NCBI RefSeq assembly: GCF_022811605.1
Contig: NZ_CP094533.1
Coordinates: 1,922,001-1,986,000, forward strand
DNA: 64,000 nucleotides
DNA from: Agromyces soli
Lineage (GTDB): Bacteria > Actinomycetota > Actinomycetes > Actinomycetales > Microbacteriaceae
Reading direction: 5' to 3'
Translations under genes and position numbers: made by a program
Shown: positions 7,547 to 19,136 of the stretch, in pieces
How the letters are laid out: every line of letters starts with the position of its first letter
Position numbering within the stretch: the first letter of the stretch is position 1
The notes under the pieces: generated by a model
What the model was told of the DNA's origin: nothing
The model's database searches: none
What the model saw: only the letters and a program-made list of their open reading frames with translations

Positions 7547-7607
7547 GGGCGGATGCCCGGCTGGTCCCCCTGAGCCTGTCGACGGGATCCAGACCAGGCA
7601 TCCGCCC
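7547..7607 (+). repeat. Interrupted hairpin with GAGCCTGTC core between rpsG and fusA
   Basis: GGGCGGATGC (7547-7556) pairs with GCATCCGCCC (7598-7607), and CTGGTC (7561-7566) with GACCAG (7592-7597), giving 16 pairs with a four-base bulge. The loop contains GAGCCTGTC (7572-7580), a core that recurs near 13342, 23116 and 23155. There is no U tract, so it may be an attenuator, an mRNA-processing site or a dispersed palindromic repeat. Confidence 0.65.
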
Positions 7608-7651
7608 GCCCCAGACCTTCCGTTCCGCACCACCCATCCGGAGGAACCCCC

Positions 7652-9766
7652 GTGGCACAAGACGTGCTCACCGACCTGAGCAAGGTCCGCAACATCGGCA
7701 TCATGGCGCACATCGATGCCGGCAAGACCACCACCACCGAGCGCATCCTGTTCTACACGGGCGTGAACCACAAGCTCGGCGAGACCCACGACGGCGCCTC
7801 GACGACCGACTGGATGGAGCAGGAGAAGGAGCGCGGCATCACCATCACGTCCGCCGCGGTCACCTGCTTCTGGAACAAGAACCAGATCAACATCATCGAC
7901 ACCCCCGGCCACGTCGACTTCACGGTCGAGGTCGAGCGCTCGCTCCGCGTGCTCGACGGTGCCGTCGCCGTCTTCGACGGCAAGGAGGGCGTCGAGCCCC
8001 AGTCCGAGACGGTGTGGCGTCAGGCCGACAAGTACAACGTCCCGCGCATCTGCTTCGTCAACAAGATGGACAAGCTCGGTGCGGACTTCTACTTCACCGT
8101 CGACACGATCGTCAGCCGCCTGGGCGCCAAGCCGCTCGTGCTGCAGCTGCCGATCGGCGCCGAGAACGACTTCATCGGCGTCGTCGACCTGATCGAGATG
8201 CGCGCCCTCGTGTGGCCCGGCGACGCCAAGGGCGACGTGACCATGGGCGCCAAGTACGAGGTCCAGGAGATCCCGGCCGACCTGAAGGACAAGGCCGACG
8301 AGTACCGTCAGGTCCTGCTCGAGACCGTCGCCGAGAGCGACGACGCGCTGCTCGAGAAGTTCTTCGGCGGCGAGGAGCTCACGGTCGCCGAGATCAAGGG
8401 CGCCATCCGCAAGATGGTCGTCAACTCGGAGATCTACCCCGTGCTCTGCGGCTCGGCGTTCAAGAACCGCGGCGTGCAGCCGATGCTCGACGCGGTCATC
8501 GACTACCTGCCGTCGCCGCTCGACGTCCCCGCCATCGAGGGCCGCAACCCCCGCAACGAGGACGAGGTCATCGAGCGCCACCCCGACGCGAAGGACCCGT
8601 TCGCGGCCCTCGCGTTCAAGGTCGCCGTGCACCCGTTCTTCGGCCGCCTCACCTACGTGCGCGTCTACTCGGGTCACCTCGACTCGGGTGCCCAGGTCGT
8701 GAACTCGACCAAGGGCAAGAAGGAGCGCATCGGCAAGATCTTCCAGATGCACGCCAACAAGGAGAACCCGGTCGACTCGCTGACCGCGGGCAACATCTAC
8801 GCGGTCATCGGTCTGAAGGACACCACCACCGGCGACACCCTGTGCGACCCGGACAACCAGGTCGTCCTCGAGTCGATGACGTTCCCGGAGCCGGTCATCG
8901 AGGTCGCCATCGAGCCGAAGACCAAGGCCGACCAGGAGAAGCTCGGCACGGCCATCCAGAAGCTGGCCGAGGAGGACCCGACGTTCCGCACCGAGCTCAA
9001 CCCCGAGACGGGTCAGACCGTCATCAAGGGCATGGGCGAGCTGCACCTCGACATCCTCGTGGACCGCATGAAGCGCGAGTTCAAGGTCGAGGCGAACGTC
9101 GGCAAGCCGCAGGTGGCCTACCGCGAGACGATCCGCCGCGCGGTGGACCGTCACGACTACACCCACAAGAAGCAGACGGGTGGCTCGGGCCAGTTCGCGA
9201 AGATCCAGTTCAAGCTGGAGCCGCTCGAGGTCGAGGGCGACAAGACGTACGAGTTCGTGAACGCCGTCACCGGTGGTCGCGTCCCGCGCGAGTACATCCC
9301 CTCGGTCGACGCCGGCTTCCAGGACGCGATGCAGTACGGCATCCTCGCCGGCTTCCCGATGGTGGGCGTCAAGGCCACCCTCGTGGACGGCGCGGCCCAC
9401 GACGTCGACTCCTCGGAGATGGCGTTCAAGATCGCCGGTTCGATGGGCTTCAAGGAAGCCGCGAAGAAGGCGAACCCCGTGCTGCTCGAACCGCTGATGA
9501 GCGTCGAGGTCCGTACTCCGGAGGAGTACATGGGCGACGTCATCGGCGACCTGAACTCGCGCCGCGGCCAGATCCAGTCCATGGAGGACGCCGCCGGTGT
9601 GAAGGTCGTGCGTGCGCACGTCCCGCTCTCGGAGATGTTCGGATACATCGGTGACCTGCGGTCGAAGACCTCGGGCCGCGCCGTGTACTCGATGGAGTTC
9701 GAGAGCTATGCGGAGGTCCCGAAGGCGGTTGCCGACGAGATCGTCCAGAAGAACAAGGGCGAGTAA
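7652..9766 (+). CDS. fusA: Elongation factor G
   Basis: 704 residues from GTG 7652, preceded by GGAGGA at 7640-7645. This translocase GTPase moves tRNA and mRNA through the ribosome and helps recycle it. G1 is [10 protein letters not shown]3 is DTPGHVDF and G4 is NKMD. The switch region carries ERGITIT and the C-terminal half has the expected EF-G domains III-V ([24 protein letters not shown]). No internal disruption. It is third in the str operon, separated from rpsG by the hairpin at 7547. Confidence 0.98.
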   Translation: MAQDVLTDLSKVRNIGIMAHIDAGKTTTTERILFYTGVNHKLGETHDGASTTDWMEQEKERGITITSAAVTCFWNKNQINIIDTPGHVDFTVEVERSLRVLDGAVAVFDGKEGVEPQSETVWRQADKYNVPRICFVNKMDKLGADFYFTVDTIVSRLGAKPLVLQLPIGAENDFIGVVDLIEMRALVWPGDAKGDVTMGAKYEVQEIPADLKDKADEYRQVLLETVAESDDALLEKFFGGEELTVAEIKGAIRKMVVNSEIYPVLCGSAFKNRGVQPMLDAVIDYLPSPLDVPAIEGRNPRNEDEVIERHPDAKDPFAALAFKVAVHPFFGRLTYVRVYSGHLDSGAQVVNSTKGKKERIGKIFQMHANKENPVDSLTAGNIYAVIGLKDTTTGDTLCDPDNQVVLESMTFPEPVIEVAIEPKTKADQEKLGTAIQKLAEEDPTFRTELNPETGQTVIKGMGELHLDILVDRMKREFKVEANVGKPQVAYRETIRRAVDRHDYTHKKQTGGSGQFAKIQFKLEPLEVEGDKTYEFVNAVTGGRVPREYIPSVDAGFQDAMQYGILAGFPMVGVKATLVDGAAHDVDSSEMAFKIAGSMGFKEAAKKANPVLLEPLMSVEVRTPEEYMGDVIGDLNSRRGQIQSMEDAAGVKVVRAHVPLSEMFGYIGDLRSKTSGRAVYSMEFESYAEVPKAVADEIVQKNKGE

Positions 9767-9897
9767 CTCCTCCACGGAGTTCGGCACCCTGCCCGCACGA
9801 CCCACCCGGGTCGCGTAACATATCAACACAACCCCGCAACCCACCGAGCGCAATCCGGCGCCCGTTGAAGTTGCACGATGTCCTGAGGAGGACCACA

Positions 9898-11091
9898 GTG
9901 GCGAAGGCCAAGTTCGAGCGGACCAAGCCGCACGTCAACATCGGCACGATCGGTCACGTCGACCACGGCAAGACGACGCTCACCGCCGCGATCTCGAAGG
10001 TGCTCGCCGACAAGTACCCGTCGGCCACCAACGTGCAGCGCGACTTCGCGTCGATCGACTCGGCTCCCGAGGAGCGCCAGCGCGGCATCACGATCAACAT
10101 CTCGCACGTCGAGTACGAGACGCCGAAGCGCCACTACGCGCACGTCGACGCCCCGGGTCACGCTGACTACATCAAGAACATGATCACCGGTGCCGCTCAG
10201 ATGGACGGCGCGATCCTCGTGGTCGCGGCGACCGACGGCCCGATGGCTCAGACCCGCGAGCACGTGCTGCTCGCGAAGCAGGTCGGCGTGCCGTACCTGC
10301 TCGTGGCGCTCAACAAGAGCGACATGGTCGACGACGAGGAGATCCTGGAGCTCGTCGAGCTCGAGGTCCGCGAGCTGCTTTCGTCGCAGGGCTTCCCCGG
10401 CGACGACGCTCCGGTCGTCCGCGTCTCGGGCCTGAAGGCGCTCGAGGGCGACGAGAAGTGGGTCCAGTCGGTCCTCGACCTCATGGAGGCCGTCGACGAG
10501 TCGATCCCCGACCCGGTGCGCGACAAGGACAAGCCGTTCCTCATGCCGGTCGAGGACGTCTTCACGATCACCGGTCGTGGCACGGTCGTCACGGGCCGCG
10601 CCGAGCGTGGCACGCTGAAGATCAACTCCGAGGTCGAGATCGTCGGCATCCGCCCGACGCAGAAGACCACCGTCACGGGCATCGAGATGTTCCACAAGCA
10701 GCTCGACGAGGCCTGGGCCGGCGAGAACTGCGGTCTCCTGCTCCGCGGCACCAAGCGCGAGGACGTCGAGCGCGGCCAGGTCGTCGTGGCGCCGGGCTCG
10801 GTCACCCCCCACACCAACTTCGAGGGCACTGCCTACATCCTCTCGAAGGACGAGGGCGGCCGTCACAACCCGTTCTACGCGAACTACCGTCCGCAGTTCT
10901 ACTTCCGCACCACCGACGTCACCGGCGTCATCACGCTGCCCGAGGGCACCGAGATGGTCATGCCCGGCGACACCACCGACATGACGGTCGAGCTCATCCA
11001 GCCGATCGCCATGGAGGAGGGCCTCGGCTTCGCCATCCGTGAGGGTGGCCGCACCGTTGGCGCCGGTACCGTCACGAAGATCATCAAGTAA
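9898..11091 (+). CDS. tuf: Elongation factor Tu
   Basis: 397 residues from GTG 9898 with GAGGAGG just upstream (9885-9891). Delivers aminoacyl-tRNA to the ribosome. [17 protein letters not shown] and NKSD define the GTPase; domains II and III run to GTVTKIIK. The 130-base gap after fusA contains TAACAT (9816-9821), a possible -10 giving tuf extra transcription, as is common for this gene. An intrinsic terminator closes the operon. Confidence 0.98.
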   Translation: MAKAKFERTKPHVNIGTIGHVDHGKTTLTAAISKVLADKYPSATNVQRDFASIDSAPEERQRGITINISHVEYETPKRHYAHVDAPGHADYIKNMITGAAQMDGAILVVAATDGPMAQTREHVLLAKQVGVPYLLVALNKSDMVDDEEILELVELEVRELLSSQGFPGDDAPVVRVSGLKALEGDEKWVQSVLDLMEAVDESIPDPVRDKDKPFLMPVEDVFTITGRGTVVTGRAERGTLKINSEVEIVGIRPTQKTTVTGIEMFHKQLDEAWAGENCGLLLRGTKREDVERGQVVVAPGSVTPHTNFEGTAYILSKDEGGRHNPFYANYRPQFYFRTTDVTGVITLPEGTEMVMPGDTTDMTVELIQPIAMEEGLGFAIREGGRTVGAGTVTKIIK

Positions 11092-11116
11092 CGACCTTCG
11101 CGACAGCGACCTGAGA

Positions 11117-11145
11117 GGGGTCGGGCTTTCGAGCCCGGCCCCTTT
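11117..11145 (+). terminator. Intrinsic terminator of the str operon
   Basis: GGGGTCGGGCT, loop TTCG, AGCCCGGCCCC: eleven pairs including one G-U, followed by TTT. It sits 25 bases after the tuf stop. Confidence 0.85.
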
Positions 11146-11230
11146 CGTCGTCCCGTCGCAAGCTGAGGGGCACCAGGGAGCTCTGCACGCGCCCTGGTGC
11201 GTCGGGACGTCCCGACGTACCGTGGAAGGG

Positions 11231-12466
11231 ATGGCTTCCCCCGCACCGCCATTCACGAGATCCGCGATCCGCCCGGAGGTCCAGGCGCTCCGGGCCCTCG
11301 CGGTGGGCGTCGTGGTGCTCCACCACGGCTGGCCCGCCGTCGCCCCTGCCGGCTACATGGGGGTCGACGTGTTCTTCGTCGTCTCCGGCTTCCTCATCAC
11401 GGGGATGCTCGTGCGGGAGGCCGAGGTCGAGGGGCGCGTCTCACTCGCCCGCTTCTACCTGCGCCGCGCGCGGCGCATCCTGCCGGCGGCGGTCGCCGTG
11501 CTCGTCGCCGTCTCGGCGCTCACGATCGCCGTCGTGCCGATGGAGGAGTGGCGGCGCTGGTTCCGGCACATCGTGGCGAGCGCCCTCTACTTCGAGAACT
11601 GGCAGCTCGCGATCGACTCGCAGATCCCGCGCCGCGCCGATCTGGAGTCGACGCCGGTGCAGCACTTCTGGTCGCTCTCGGTCGAGGAGCAGTTCTACCT
11701 CCTCTGGCCGCTCGCGGTCATCCTCGCCTTCGCGCTCGCAGTGAAGCTGGGGCGCTCCGGACGCACGTTGACGGTCGTGCTCCTCGGCGCGGTGACGGCC
11801 GCCTCCTTCGTGCACTCGATCCTGCTCACGGCGGCCGACGCGAACCTCGCCTACTTCGGCACCTTCGCGCGGGCGTGGGAGTTCGGCGCCGGCGCGCTGC
11901 TCGCACTCTGGGTGTCCCGGCACCGCGCCGCCGAGACGGTCCCGCGGCGCTGGACCCCGCAGCTGCGGAGCGCGGTCTCGTGGGCGGGGCTCGTCGCGAT
12001 CCTCGTGCCGGTCGCCGTGTTCCGCGAGCCGGAGCTGTTCCCCGGCTTCGTGGTGCTCGCGCCCGTGCTCGGCACGGTCGCCGTGATCTGGGCGGGGATG
12101 CCGGAACCGGCCTGGTCGCCGGCGCGGATCGCGGCGTGGCGCCCGGTGCAGTGGACGGGCGACGTCTCGTACTCGCTCTACCTCTGGCACTGGCCGATTT
12201 TCATGTTCGCGCCGTACCTGACCGGCGTGCCGAGCCCGCCGTGGCTGATGGCGCTGCTCGTCGTGCTCGCCCTCGCCGTCTCGGCGGGGTCGAAGCGCTG
12301 GATCGAGGATCCGTTCCGGCGGGCGCGCGGGCGCGTGCTCGCACGGCCGACGCTCGTGCTCGGCGGCATCGCGACCGCGGTGGCGGTCGTCGTCGGCGCG
12401 GGGGTGGCGATGCCGGGGATCGCGGCCGAAGAGCGCGGCCGGGCCTGCGAGGCGCCGCAGCGCTGA
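11231..12466 (+). CDS. Acyltransferase 3 family membrane protein
   Basis: 411 residues with about ten membrane spans. The N-terminus has the AT3/OafA signature RPEVQALRALAV, then HHGWP and MGVDVFFVVSGFLITG; further in come RRARRILP, FWSLSVEEQFYLLWP and SYSLYLWHWP. These enzymes O-acylate cell-surface sugars. Unlike the longer OafA-type proteins it ends soon after the last span, with no extracytoplasmic SGNH domain. TACCGT (11218-11223) lies seven bases before ATG 11231, so it is likely leaderless. It sits alone between the str and S10 operons, convergent with the OsmC gene. Confidence 0.88.
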   Translation: MASPAPPFTRSAIRPEVQALRALAVGVVVLHHGWPAVAPAGYMGVDVFFVVSGFLITGMLVREAEVEGRVSLARFYLRRARRILPAAVAVLVAVSALTIAVVPMEEWRRWFRHIVASALYFENWQLAIDSQIPRRADLESTPVQHFWSLSVEEQFYLLWPLAVILAFALAVKLGRSGRTLTVVLLGAVTAASFVHSILLTAADANLAYFGTFARAWEFGAGALLALWVSRHRAAETVPRRWTPQLRSAVSWAGLVAILVPVAVFREPELFPGFVVLAPVLGTVAVIWAGMPEPAWSPARIAAWRPVQWTGDVSYSLYLWHWPIFMFAPYLTGVPSPPWLMALLVVLALAVSAGSKRWIEDPFRRARGRVLARPTLVLGGIATAVAVVVGAGVAMPGIAAEERGRACEAPQR

Positions 12467-12476
12467 GGCGGGGGCC

Positions 12477-12935
12477 TCAGCCCACCCGGGTGCCGTCGAT
12501 CTCGGTGCTCACGTCGATCGCGCCCTCGACGCTGCGCCCGACGGTGCAGGCCTTCTCGATGGCTCGGGCCATGATGTCGATGAGCTTCGTGCGCTCCGCC
12601 TCCTCGAGGCCGGAGAGGTCGAGCACGAGCTCCTCGGCGATCGCCTCGTAGCGGTTGGATGCCTCCTCCGACTGCCCGTGCGCCCAGACCGTCAGTGCGA
12701 AGTCGTCGCCGAGCCGTCGGGCGGCGACGCGATCCGCGGAGAGGCCGACGCAGCCCGCGAGGGCGAGCTTCAGCAGCTCGCCCGGGGTGAAGTGCGCCCC
12801 GTCGAGCTCCGGCGCGCCGATCTCGACCGTCGCGCCGCGGGCGTTCCGACCGAGGTATCGGCGTGAGGAGCGGCGGGTGGCCGAGACGCTGCCCGGCCCT
12901 TCCTGGGTGCTCGGCTGCACGGTCGGATCGGTCAT
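12477..12935 (-). CDS. OsmC family protein
   Basis: 152 residues. The two reactive cysteines expected of OsmC/Ohr peroxidases are present: Cys62 in ALAGCVGLSAD and Cys130 in EKACTVG. These proteins reduce organic hydroperoxides with a thiol partner. The middle segment (YEAIAEELVLDLSGL) matches the OsmC strand-helix pattern. A GGGAGG site lies nine bases before the ATG. Substrate cannot be told from sequence; general OsmC is safer than Ohr. Confidence 0.85.
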   Translation of the reverse strand: MTDPTVQPSTQEGPGSVSATRRSSRRYLGRNARGATVEIGAPELDGAHFTPGELLKLALAGCVGLSADRVAARRLGDDFALTVWAHGQSEEASNRYEAIAEELVLDLSGLEEAERTKLIDIMARAIEKACTVGRSVEGAIDVSTEIDGTRVG

Positions 12936-13450
12936 CGGGGGCCTCCCTGCGTCGTCGGTCGTTCTCCTCCATCATGCCCCGTGGAGGCCCGGGATTCCGG
13001 GGGAGGAGCCGCCGTAGCCGGGAGGCGCCTGGGAGTCGGGCGCGCGCGACACGCCCGGGTTGCACGGACCCGCCGGATATGGCAAACTCGTTGAGTTCAA
13101 CATTTCGAACGGTGTGCCCCTGCGCGCCGTTCGGATCACTGCCAGGCAGTGCATAGCCCCCGGGTCCGCGAGGACCTCCGGCGTCAGGCTAGGCCGCAGG
13201 CAGCAGGACACGACAACCTCCATCATCGAGACCCGGGGCGACCTGTGTCTCCGGCCGGACGCGAGTCCGGGCGGGCGGAGGTGGCTCGAGGTCGAGCGTG
13301 TCGAGGCCATCGCAGCTGTTCGCAGCGCGCGGGGTGCCTTCGACAGGCTCGATGATCAGGCCGTTGACAGCAGAACAGTGGTGACAGGAACCACGCGGCG
13401 TCCAATGCCCTCGGAAGGGGTACGACGCCTTGACAGAGAGAGAGTTCGAC
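12936..13450 (+). promoter_or_regulatory. Long leader region of the S10 operon
   Basis: 515 bases with no convincing gene. A possible promoter is TTGCAC (13060-13065), 17 bases, CAAACT (13083-13088), which would give a leader of about 355 nt. Downstream are a 15-bp palindrome CACTGCC-A-GGCAGTG (13137-13151), GC-rich dyads near 13250-13275, and GACAGGCTC (13342-13350), the repeat core also seen at 7572 and 23116. A structured regulatory leader is likely but matches no riboswitch class I know. Confidence 0.4.
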
Positions 13451-13759
13451 ATGGCGGGACAGAAGATCCGCATTCGACTGAAGTCGTATGACCACGAGGT
13501 CATCGACACCTCGGCGCGCAAGATCGTCGACACGGTGACCCGCGCGGGCGCCACGGTCGTCGGCCCCGTGCCGCTTCCGACCGAGAAGAACGTGGTGTGC
13601 GTCATCCGTTCGCCCCACAAGTACAAGGACAGCCGCGAGCACTTCGAGATGCGCACCCACAAGCGTGTAATCGACATCGTGGACCCGACGCCCAAGGCCG
13701 TCGACTCGCTCATGCGTCTCGACCTCCCGGCCGACGTCAACATCGAGATCAAGCTCTGA
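13451..13759 (+). CDS. rpsJ: 30S ribosomal protein S10
   Basis: 102 residues, the standard length, from ATG 13451 ([19 protein letters not shown]). An in-frame TTG at 13430 would add seven residues foreign to the family and was not used. The upstream purine run GAGAGAGAG is the likely ribosome site. S10 is in the small-subunit head. First gene of a long operon running to rpsQ or beyond. Confidence 0.97.
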   Translation: MAGQKIRIRLKSYDHEVIDTSARKIVDTVTRAGATVVGPVPLPTEKNVVCVIRSPHKYKDSREHFEMRTHKRVIDIVDPTPKAVDSLMRLDLPADVNIEIKL

Positions 13760-13767
13760 GGTTCGAA

Positions 13768-14424
13768 ATGTCCACCGCTACCAAGAACGTGAAGGGTCTG
13801 CTCGGCACCAAGCTCGGCATGACCCAGGTCTGGGACGAGAACAACAAGGTCGTCCCGGTGACCGTCATCCAGATCGACCCCAACGTGGTCACCCAGATCC
13901 GCACCCCCGAGAAGGACGGCTACACCGCCGTGCAGATCGCGGCCGGTCAGATCGACCCGCGCAAGGTCACCCAGCCGCTGCAGGGCCACTTCCAGGCCGC
14001 CGGCGTCACCCCCCGCCGTCACGTCACGGAGATCCGCACCGCGGACGCCGCGTCGTACGAGGCGGGCCAGGAGCTCACCGTCGAGGGCACCTTCGAGGCC
14101 GGCCAGCTGGTCGACGTCGTCGGCACCTCGAAGGGCAAGGGCTTCGCCGGTGTCATGAAGCGCCACAACTTCAAGGGCGTCTCCGCTTCGCACGGTGCCC
14201 ACCGCAACCACCGCAAGCCCGGTTCGATCGGTGCTTCGTCGACCCCGAGCCGTGTCTTCAAGGGCATGCGCATGGCCGGTCGCATGGGTGGCGAGCGCGT
14301 GACCGTGCTCAACCTCCGCGTGCACGCCGTCGACGCCGAGAAGGGCCTGCTGCTCGTCAAGGGCGCCGTCCCCGGTGCGCGCGGCCGTCTCGTGTTCGTC
14401 CGTAACGCTGTGAAGGGGGCGTAG
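13768..14424 (+). CDS. rplC: 50S ribosomal protein L3
   Basis: 218 residues. L3 is an early assembly protein reaching toward the peptidyl-transferase centre. The family motifs [25 protein letters not shown] and the long loop [23 protein letters not shown] are intact. Starts nine bases after rpsJ and ends three bases before rplD. Confidence 0.98.
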   Translation: MSTATKNVKGLLGTKLGMTQVWDENNKVVPVTVIQIDPNVVTQIRTPEKDGYTAVQIAAGQIDPRKVTQPLQGHFQAAGVTPRRHVTEIRTADAASYEAGQELTVEGTFEAGQLVDVVGTSKGKGFAGVMKRHNFKGVSASHGAHRNHRKPGSIGASSTPSRVFKGMRMAGRMGGERVTVLNLRVHAVDAEKGLLLVKGAVPGARGRLVFVRNAVKGA

Positions 14425-14427
14425 TCC

Positions 14428-15087
14428 ATGGCTACCGCCAACACCATCGACGTCCTCGACGTCACCGGCAAGAAGACCGGCACGGTCGAGCTCCCCGCCG
14501 AGCTCTTCGACGTGCAGACCAACGTGCCGCTCATCCACCAGGTCGTCGTCGCGCAGCGCGCCGCCGCCCGCCAGGGCACGCACAAGACCAAGAACCGCGG
14601 CGAGGTGTCGGGTTCGGGTCGCAAGCCGTTCAAGCAGAAGGGCACCGGCCGTTCGCGCCAGGGCTCGGTCCGCGCCCCGGAGCACACCGGTGGTGGCGTC
14701 GTGCACGGCCCGACCCCGCGCGACTACTCGCAGCGCACCCCCAAGAAGATGATCGCGGCCGCCCTGCTCGGCTCGCTCTCCGACCGCGCCCGCGGCGGCC
14801 GCATCCACGCGGTCGAGGGCTTCGCGGCCGGTGACGTGGCCAAGACGAAGGACGCCGTGGCGCTGCTCGGCAAGATCGCCCCGGCGAAGCACTTCCTCGT
14901 CGTCCTCGCCCGTGGCGAGGAGCTCTCGGAGCGCGCCGTCCGCAACATCCCGGCCGTGCACGTGATCGTCGCCGACCAGCTGAACGCGTACGACGTGCTC
15001 GTCTCCGACGACATCGTCTTCAGCACGGCCGCGCTCGAGGCGTTCGTCGCCGCGAAGCAGGCCAAGAAGGAAGAGGTCTCCGCATGA
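14428..15087 (+). CDS. rplD: 50S ribosomal protein L4
   Basis: 219 residues. L4 lines the exit tunnel; the extended loop with [17 protein letters not shown] is present. Its stop overlaps the rplW start by four bases (ATGA). In E. coli L4 autoregulates the S10 operon; whether the long leader here responds to it is unknown. Confidence 0.98.
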   Translation: MATANTIDVLDVTGKKTGTVELPAELFDVQTNVPLIHQVVVAQRAAARQGTHKTKNRGEVSGSGRKPFKQKGTGRSRQGSVRAPEHTGGGVVHGPTPRDYSQRTPKKMIAAALLGSLSDRARGGRIHAVEGFAAGDVAKTKDAVALLGKIAPAKHFLVVLARGEELSERAVRNIPAVHVIVADQLNAYDVLVSDDIVFSTAALEAFVAAKQAKKEEVSA

Positions 15088-15389
15088 GCTCCGCCGCTTT
15101 CAACAAGAACCCGCGCGACATCATCATCGCGCCGGTCGTCTCGGAGAAGAGCTACGGCCTGATCGACGAGGGCAAGTACACGTTCATCGTGGACCCCCGC
15201 TCGAACAAGACCGAGATCAAGCTCGCCATCGAGAAGATCTTCAACGTGCAGGTCGCGTCGATCAACACCCTGAACCGTCAGGGCAAGACCCGTCGCACCC
15301 GGTTCGGGATCGGCAAGCGCAAGGACACCAAGCGCGCGATCGTCACCCTCAAGTCCGGTTCCATCGACATCTTCACGGCTGTCGGCTGA
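15084..15389 (+). CDS. rplW: 50S ribosomal protein L23
   Basis: 101 residues. L23 lies at the tunnel exit and docks SRP and trigger factor. Motifs [12 protein letters not shown] and [15 protein letters not shown] are typical. ATG overlaps the rplD stop. Confidence 0.98.
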   Translation: MSSAAFNKNPRDIIIAPVVSEKSYGLIDEGKYTFIVDPRSNKTEIKLAIEKIFNVQVASINTLNRQGKTRRTRFGIGKRKDTKRAIVTLKSGSIDIFTAVG

Positions 15390-15404
15390 GGAGCGTAGAA
15401 AACA

Positions 15405-16244
<840 letters not shown>

Positions 16245-16256
16245 GAGTAAGAGAAG

Positions 16257-16538
16257 ATGCCTCGCAGTCTTAAGAAGGGCCCCTTCGTCGACGAGCACCT
16301 GCTTCGCAAGGTCGTCGTCCAGAACGAAGCCGGCAGCAAGAACGTCATCAAGACGTGGTCGCGCCGCTCGATGATCATCCCGGCCATGCTCGGGCACACG
16401 ATCGCCGTGCACGACGGCCGCAAGCACATCCCGGTGTTCGTCACCGAGACCATGGTGGGCCACAAGCTCGGCGAGTTCGCGCCCACCCGCACCTTCCGTG
16501 GACACGTGAAGGACGACAAGAAGGGCCGCCGCCGCTAG
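16257..16538 (+). CDS. rpsS: 30S ribosomal protein S19
   Basis: 93 residues, beginning [15 protein letters not shown] and ending DDKKGRRR. S19 contacts A-site tRNA and S13 in the head. GAGTAAGAG before ATG 16257 is the likely ribosome site. Confidence 0.98.
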   Translation: MPRSLKKGPFVDEHLLRKVVVQNEAGSKNVIKTWSRRSMIIPAMLGHTIAVHDGRKHIPVFVTETMVGHKLGEFAPTRTFRGHVKDDKKGRRR

Positions 16539-16563
16539 TCGCGGTGGTGTGAAGGAGGAAGAA

Positions 16564-16929
16564 ATGGTGGAGTCGATCGCCCGCGTGCGACACATCCGCG
16601 TCACCCCCATGAAGGCTCGCCGCGTCGTCAACCTGATCCGCGGCAAGCAGGCTCAGGAGGCCCTGGCCATCCTGAAGTTCGCGCCCCAGAGCGCGAGCGA
16701 GCCGGTGTACAAGCTCGTCGCCTCGGCCATCGCGAACGCTCGCGTCAAGGCCGATGCCACGAACACCTACCTGGACGAGCAGGACCTGTACGTCGCGCGT
16801 GCATTCGTCGATGAGGGCACCACCCTCAAGCGTTTCCAGCCGCGTGCGCAGGGCCGTGCCTTCCGCATCAACAAGCGAACGAGCCACATCACCGTCGTGC
16901 TCGCCACGCCCGAGGAGGGTACGAAGTAA
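16564..16929 (+). CDS. rplV: 50S ribosomal protein L22
   Basis: 121 residues. ATG 16564 chosen because AAGGAGGAAG (16552-16561) is the ribosome site for it, which rules out the GTG at 16549. L22 lines the exit tunnel. The arginine-rich loop [19 protein letters not shown] is intact. TAATG overlap with rpsC. Confidence 0.97.
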   Translation: MVESIARVRHIRVTPMKARRVVNLIRGKQAQEALAILKFAPQSASEPVYKLVASAIANARVKADATNTYLDEQDLYVARAFVDEGTTLKRFQPRAQGRAFRINKRTSHITVVLATPEEGTK

Positions 16930-17684
16930 TGGGTCAGAAGGTCAACCCGTACGGCTTCCGTCTGGGCATCACCACCGACCACGTGTCGCGGTGGTTCTCC
17001 GACTCGAACAAGCCCGGTCAGCGCTACGCCGACTACCTCGCCGAGGACGTCCGCATCCGCAAGATGCTGACCACCTCGCTCGACCGCGCGGGTGTCTCGC
17101 GCATCGAGATCGAGCGCACCCGCGACCGCGTCCGCGTGGACATCCACACGGCCCGCCCGGGTATCGTCATCGGCCGCCGCGGCGCCGAGGCCGAGCGCAT
17201 CCGCGCCGACCTCGAGAAGCTCTCCGGCAAGCAGATCCAGCTGAACATCCTCGAGGTCAAGAACCCCGAGGCCGACGCCCAGCTCGTCGCGCAGGGCATC
17301 GCCGAGCAGCTCTCCGCTCGTGTGGCGTTCCGCCGCGCGATGCGCAAGGGTCTGCAGGGCGCGCAGCGCGCCGGCGCCAAGGGCGTCCGGATCCAGGTCT
17401 CCGGCCGTCTCGGCGGCGCCGAGATGAGCCGCTCGGAGTTCTACCGCGAGGGTCGTGTGCCGCTGCACACGCTGCGCGCGAACATCGACTACGGCTTCTA
17501 CGAGGCCAAGACCACCTTCGGCCGCATCGGCGTGAAGGTCTGGATCTACAAGGGCGACATCACGAACAAGGAGCTCGCGCGCGAGCAGGCGGCCCAGAAG
17601 CCGTCGCGCGGCGACCGCGACCGTCCCCGCCGCGACCGCGCCCCCAAGGCTGCGGAGCCGGCGGCAGCAGGAGTTGAGGCGTAA
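16929..17684 (+). CDS. rpsC: 30S ribosomal protein S3
   Basis: 251 residues with the KH motif ([14 protein letters not shown]) and the C-terminal domain through [15 protein letters not shown]3 forms the mRNA entry channel. About 35 residues after the core are Arg/Asp/Ala-rich ([17 protein letters not shown]), a disordered tail usual in actinobacteria. Confidence 0.98.
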   Translation: MGQKVNPYGFRLGITTDHVSRWFSDSNKPGQRYADYLAEDVRIRKMLTTSLDRAGVSRIEIERTRDRVRVDIHTARPGIVIGRRGAEAERIRADLEKLSGKQIQLNILEVKNPEADAQLVAQGIAEQLSARVAFRRAMRKGLQGAQRAGAKGVRIQVSGRLGGAEMSRSEFYREGRVPLHTLRANIDYGFYEAKTTFGRIGVKVWIYKGDITNKELAREQAAQKPSRGDRDRPRRDRAPKAAEPAAAGVEA

Positions 17685-17686
17685 CC

Positions 17687-18106
17687 ATGTTGATTCCCCG
17701 TCGAGTCAAGTACCGCAAGCAGCACCACCCGAAGCGCGACGGCGCCGCCACGGGCGGCACCAAGGTCAGCTTCGGTGAGTACGGCATCCAGGCCATCACC
17801 CCCGCCTACGTGACCAACCGTCAGATCGAGTCCGCTCGTATCGCCATGACGCGTCACATCAAGCGTGGCGGCAAGGTGTGGATCAACATCTACCCGGACC
17901 GTCCGCTCACGAAGAAGCCGGCCGAGACCCGCATGGGTTCCGGTAAGGGTTCGCCCGAGTGGTGGGTCGCCAACGTCAAGCCGGGTCGCGTCCTGTTCGA
18001 GGTCTCGGGCGTCTCCGAGGAGCTCGCACGCGAGGCCATGACCCGTGCCATCCACAAGCTGCCCCTCAAGGCACGCATCATCAAGCGCGAGGAGGGCGAC
18101 GCGTAA
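17687..18106 (+). CDS. rplP: 50S ribosomal protein L16
   Basis: 139 residues, beginning [14 protein letters not shown]16 positions A- and P-site t[20 protein letters not shown] and [13 protein letters not shown] are typical. Stop overlaps the rpmC ATG by one base. Confidence 0.98.
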   Translation: MLIPRRVKYRKQHHPKRDGAATGGTKVSFGEYGIQAITPAYVTNRQIESARIAMTRHIKRGGKVWINIYPDRPLTKKPAETRMGSGKGSPEWWVANVKPGRVLFEVSGVSEELAREAMTRAIHKLPLKARIIKREEGDA

Positions 18107-18426
18107 TGTCCGTCGGAACCAAGGGGCTCGAGACCGTCGAGCTCGACACCTTCGAAGACGAGCGTCTCGTCGACGAGCTGAAGAAGGCCAAGGAAGAGCT
18201 GTTCAACCTGCGCTTCCAGTCGGCCACCGGCCAGCTCGAGAGCCACGGCCGCCTCCGTGCGGTCAAGCGCGACATCGCCCGCATCTACACGGTGATCCGC
18301 GAGCGCGAGCTCGGCATCCGGGCCACCCCCGCCCCGGTCGAGGTCCCCGCCAAGGCCGAGAAGAAGACCAAGAAGGCCAAGGCCGCTGACGAGGCCGCCG
18401 ACGCCGCAGAGACGAAGGAGGCCTGA
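18106..18426 (+). CDS. rpmC: 50S ribosomal protein L29 with C-terminal tail
   Basis: 106 residues; the L29 helical hairpin ([19 protein letters not shown] ... [16 protein letters not shown]) is preceded by a short N-terminal extension and followed by about 35 residues rich in Ala, Lys and Glu. Typical L29 is 60-70 residues. Docks near the tunnel exit with L23. Confidence 0.96.
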   Translation: MSVGTKGLETVELDTFEDERLVDELKKAKEELFNLRFQSATGQLESHGRLRAVKRDIARIYTVIRERELGIRATPAPVEVPAKAEKKTKKAKAADEAADAAETKEA

Positions 18427-18428
18427 TC

Positions 18429-18731
18429 ATGGCTGAGACCAAGAAGGCCGCCACGGCCGAGGTCGCCGAGACGGCCGAGCAGCGTCCGTACCGCAAGGTG
18501 CGCCGCGGCTACGTCGTCAGCGACAAGATGGACAAGACCATCGTCGTCGAGGTCGAGGACCGCGTGAAGCACCCGCTGTACGGCAAGGTCATGCGCCGCA
18601 CCTCGAAGGTCAAGGCGCACGACGAGCAGAACACCGCCGGCATCGGCGACCTGGTCGTCATCTCCGAGACCCGGCCGCTCAGCGCCACCAAGCGCTGGCG
18701 CCTCGTCGAGATCGTCGAGAAGGCCAAGTAA
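18429..18731 (+). CDS. rpsQ: 30S ribosomal protein S17
   Basis: 100 residues; the OB-fold ([27 protein letters not shown]) is preceded by about 18 Ala/Glu-rich residues. Binds 16S helix 11. Last gene of the S10 section; 33 bases precede rplN. Confidence 0.97.
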   Translation: MAETKKAATAEVAETAEQRPYRKVRRGYVVSDKMDKTIVVEVEDRVKHPLYGKVMRRTSKVKAHDEQNTAGIGDLVVISETRPLSATKRWRLVEIVEKAK

Positions 18732-18764
18732 GCCCCTGGGCTTGCTTCCGAGAAGGAGACTGAA

Positions 18765-19133
18765 GTGATTCAGCAGGAATCCCGGCTCAAGGTGGCCGAC
18801 AACACGGGTGCGAAGGAACTCCTCACCATCCGTGTGCTCGGCGGCTCCAGCCGCCGCTACGCCGGCCTCGGCGACATCATCGTCGCGACGGTCAAGGACG
18901 CGATCCCCGGCGGCAACGTGAAGAAGGGCGACGTGGTCAAGGCCGTCGTCGTCCGCACCCGCAAGGAGACCCGTCGTCCCGACGGCTCCTACATCAAGTT
19001 CGACGAGAACGCTGCGGTGATCCTCAAGAACGACGGCGAGCCGCGCGGCACCCGTATCTTCGGCCCGGTGGGCCGCGAGCTGCGCGACAAGAAGTTCATG
19101 AAGATCATCTCGCTGGCTCCGGAGGTGCTCTAA
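18765..19133 (+). CDS. rplN: 50S ribosomal protein L14
   Basis: 122 residues from GTG 18765, GAAGGAG upstream at 18752-18758. Starts [20 protein letters not shown]14 forms inter-subunit bridges with 16S helix 14. Confidence 0.98.
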   Translation: MIQQESRLKVADNTGAKELLTIRVLGGSSRRYAGLGDIIVATVKDAIPGGNVKKGDVVKAVVVRTRKETRRPDGSYIKFDENAAVILKNDGEPRGTRIFGPVGRELRDKKFMKIISLAPEVL

Positions 19134-19136
19134 CCC

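Noticed and set aside
7043..9853. 936-codon open frame antisense to rpsG and fusA
   Set aside because: A product of high GC and biased codon third positions. It has no family motifs and lies wholly opposite two certain genes.
11231..12935. Acyltransferase plus OsmC pair as a recently transferred insert between str and S10
   Set aside because: Codon use and GC match the surroundings and no repeats flank the pair; it looks like ordinary housekeeping filler.
13430..13450. TTG 13430 as rpsJ start, or TTGACA there as a -35
   Set aside because: The extra residues do not belong to S10, and no -10 follows at a usable distance.
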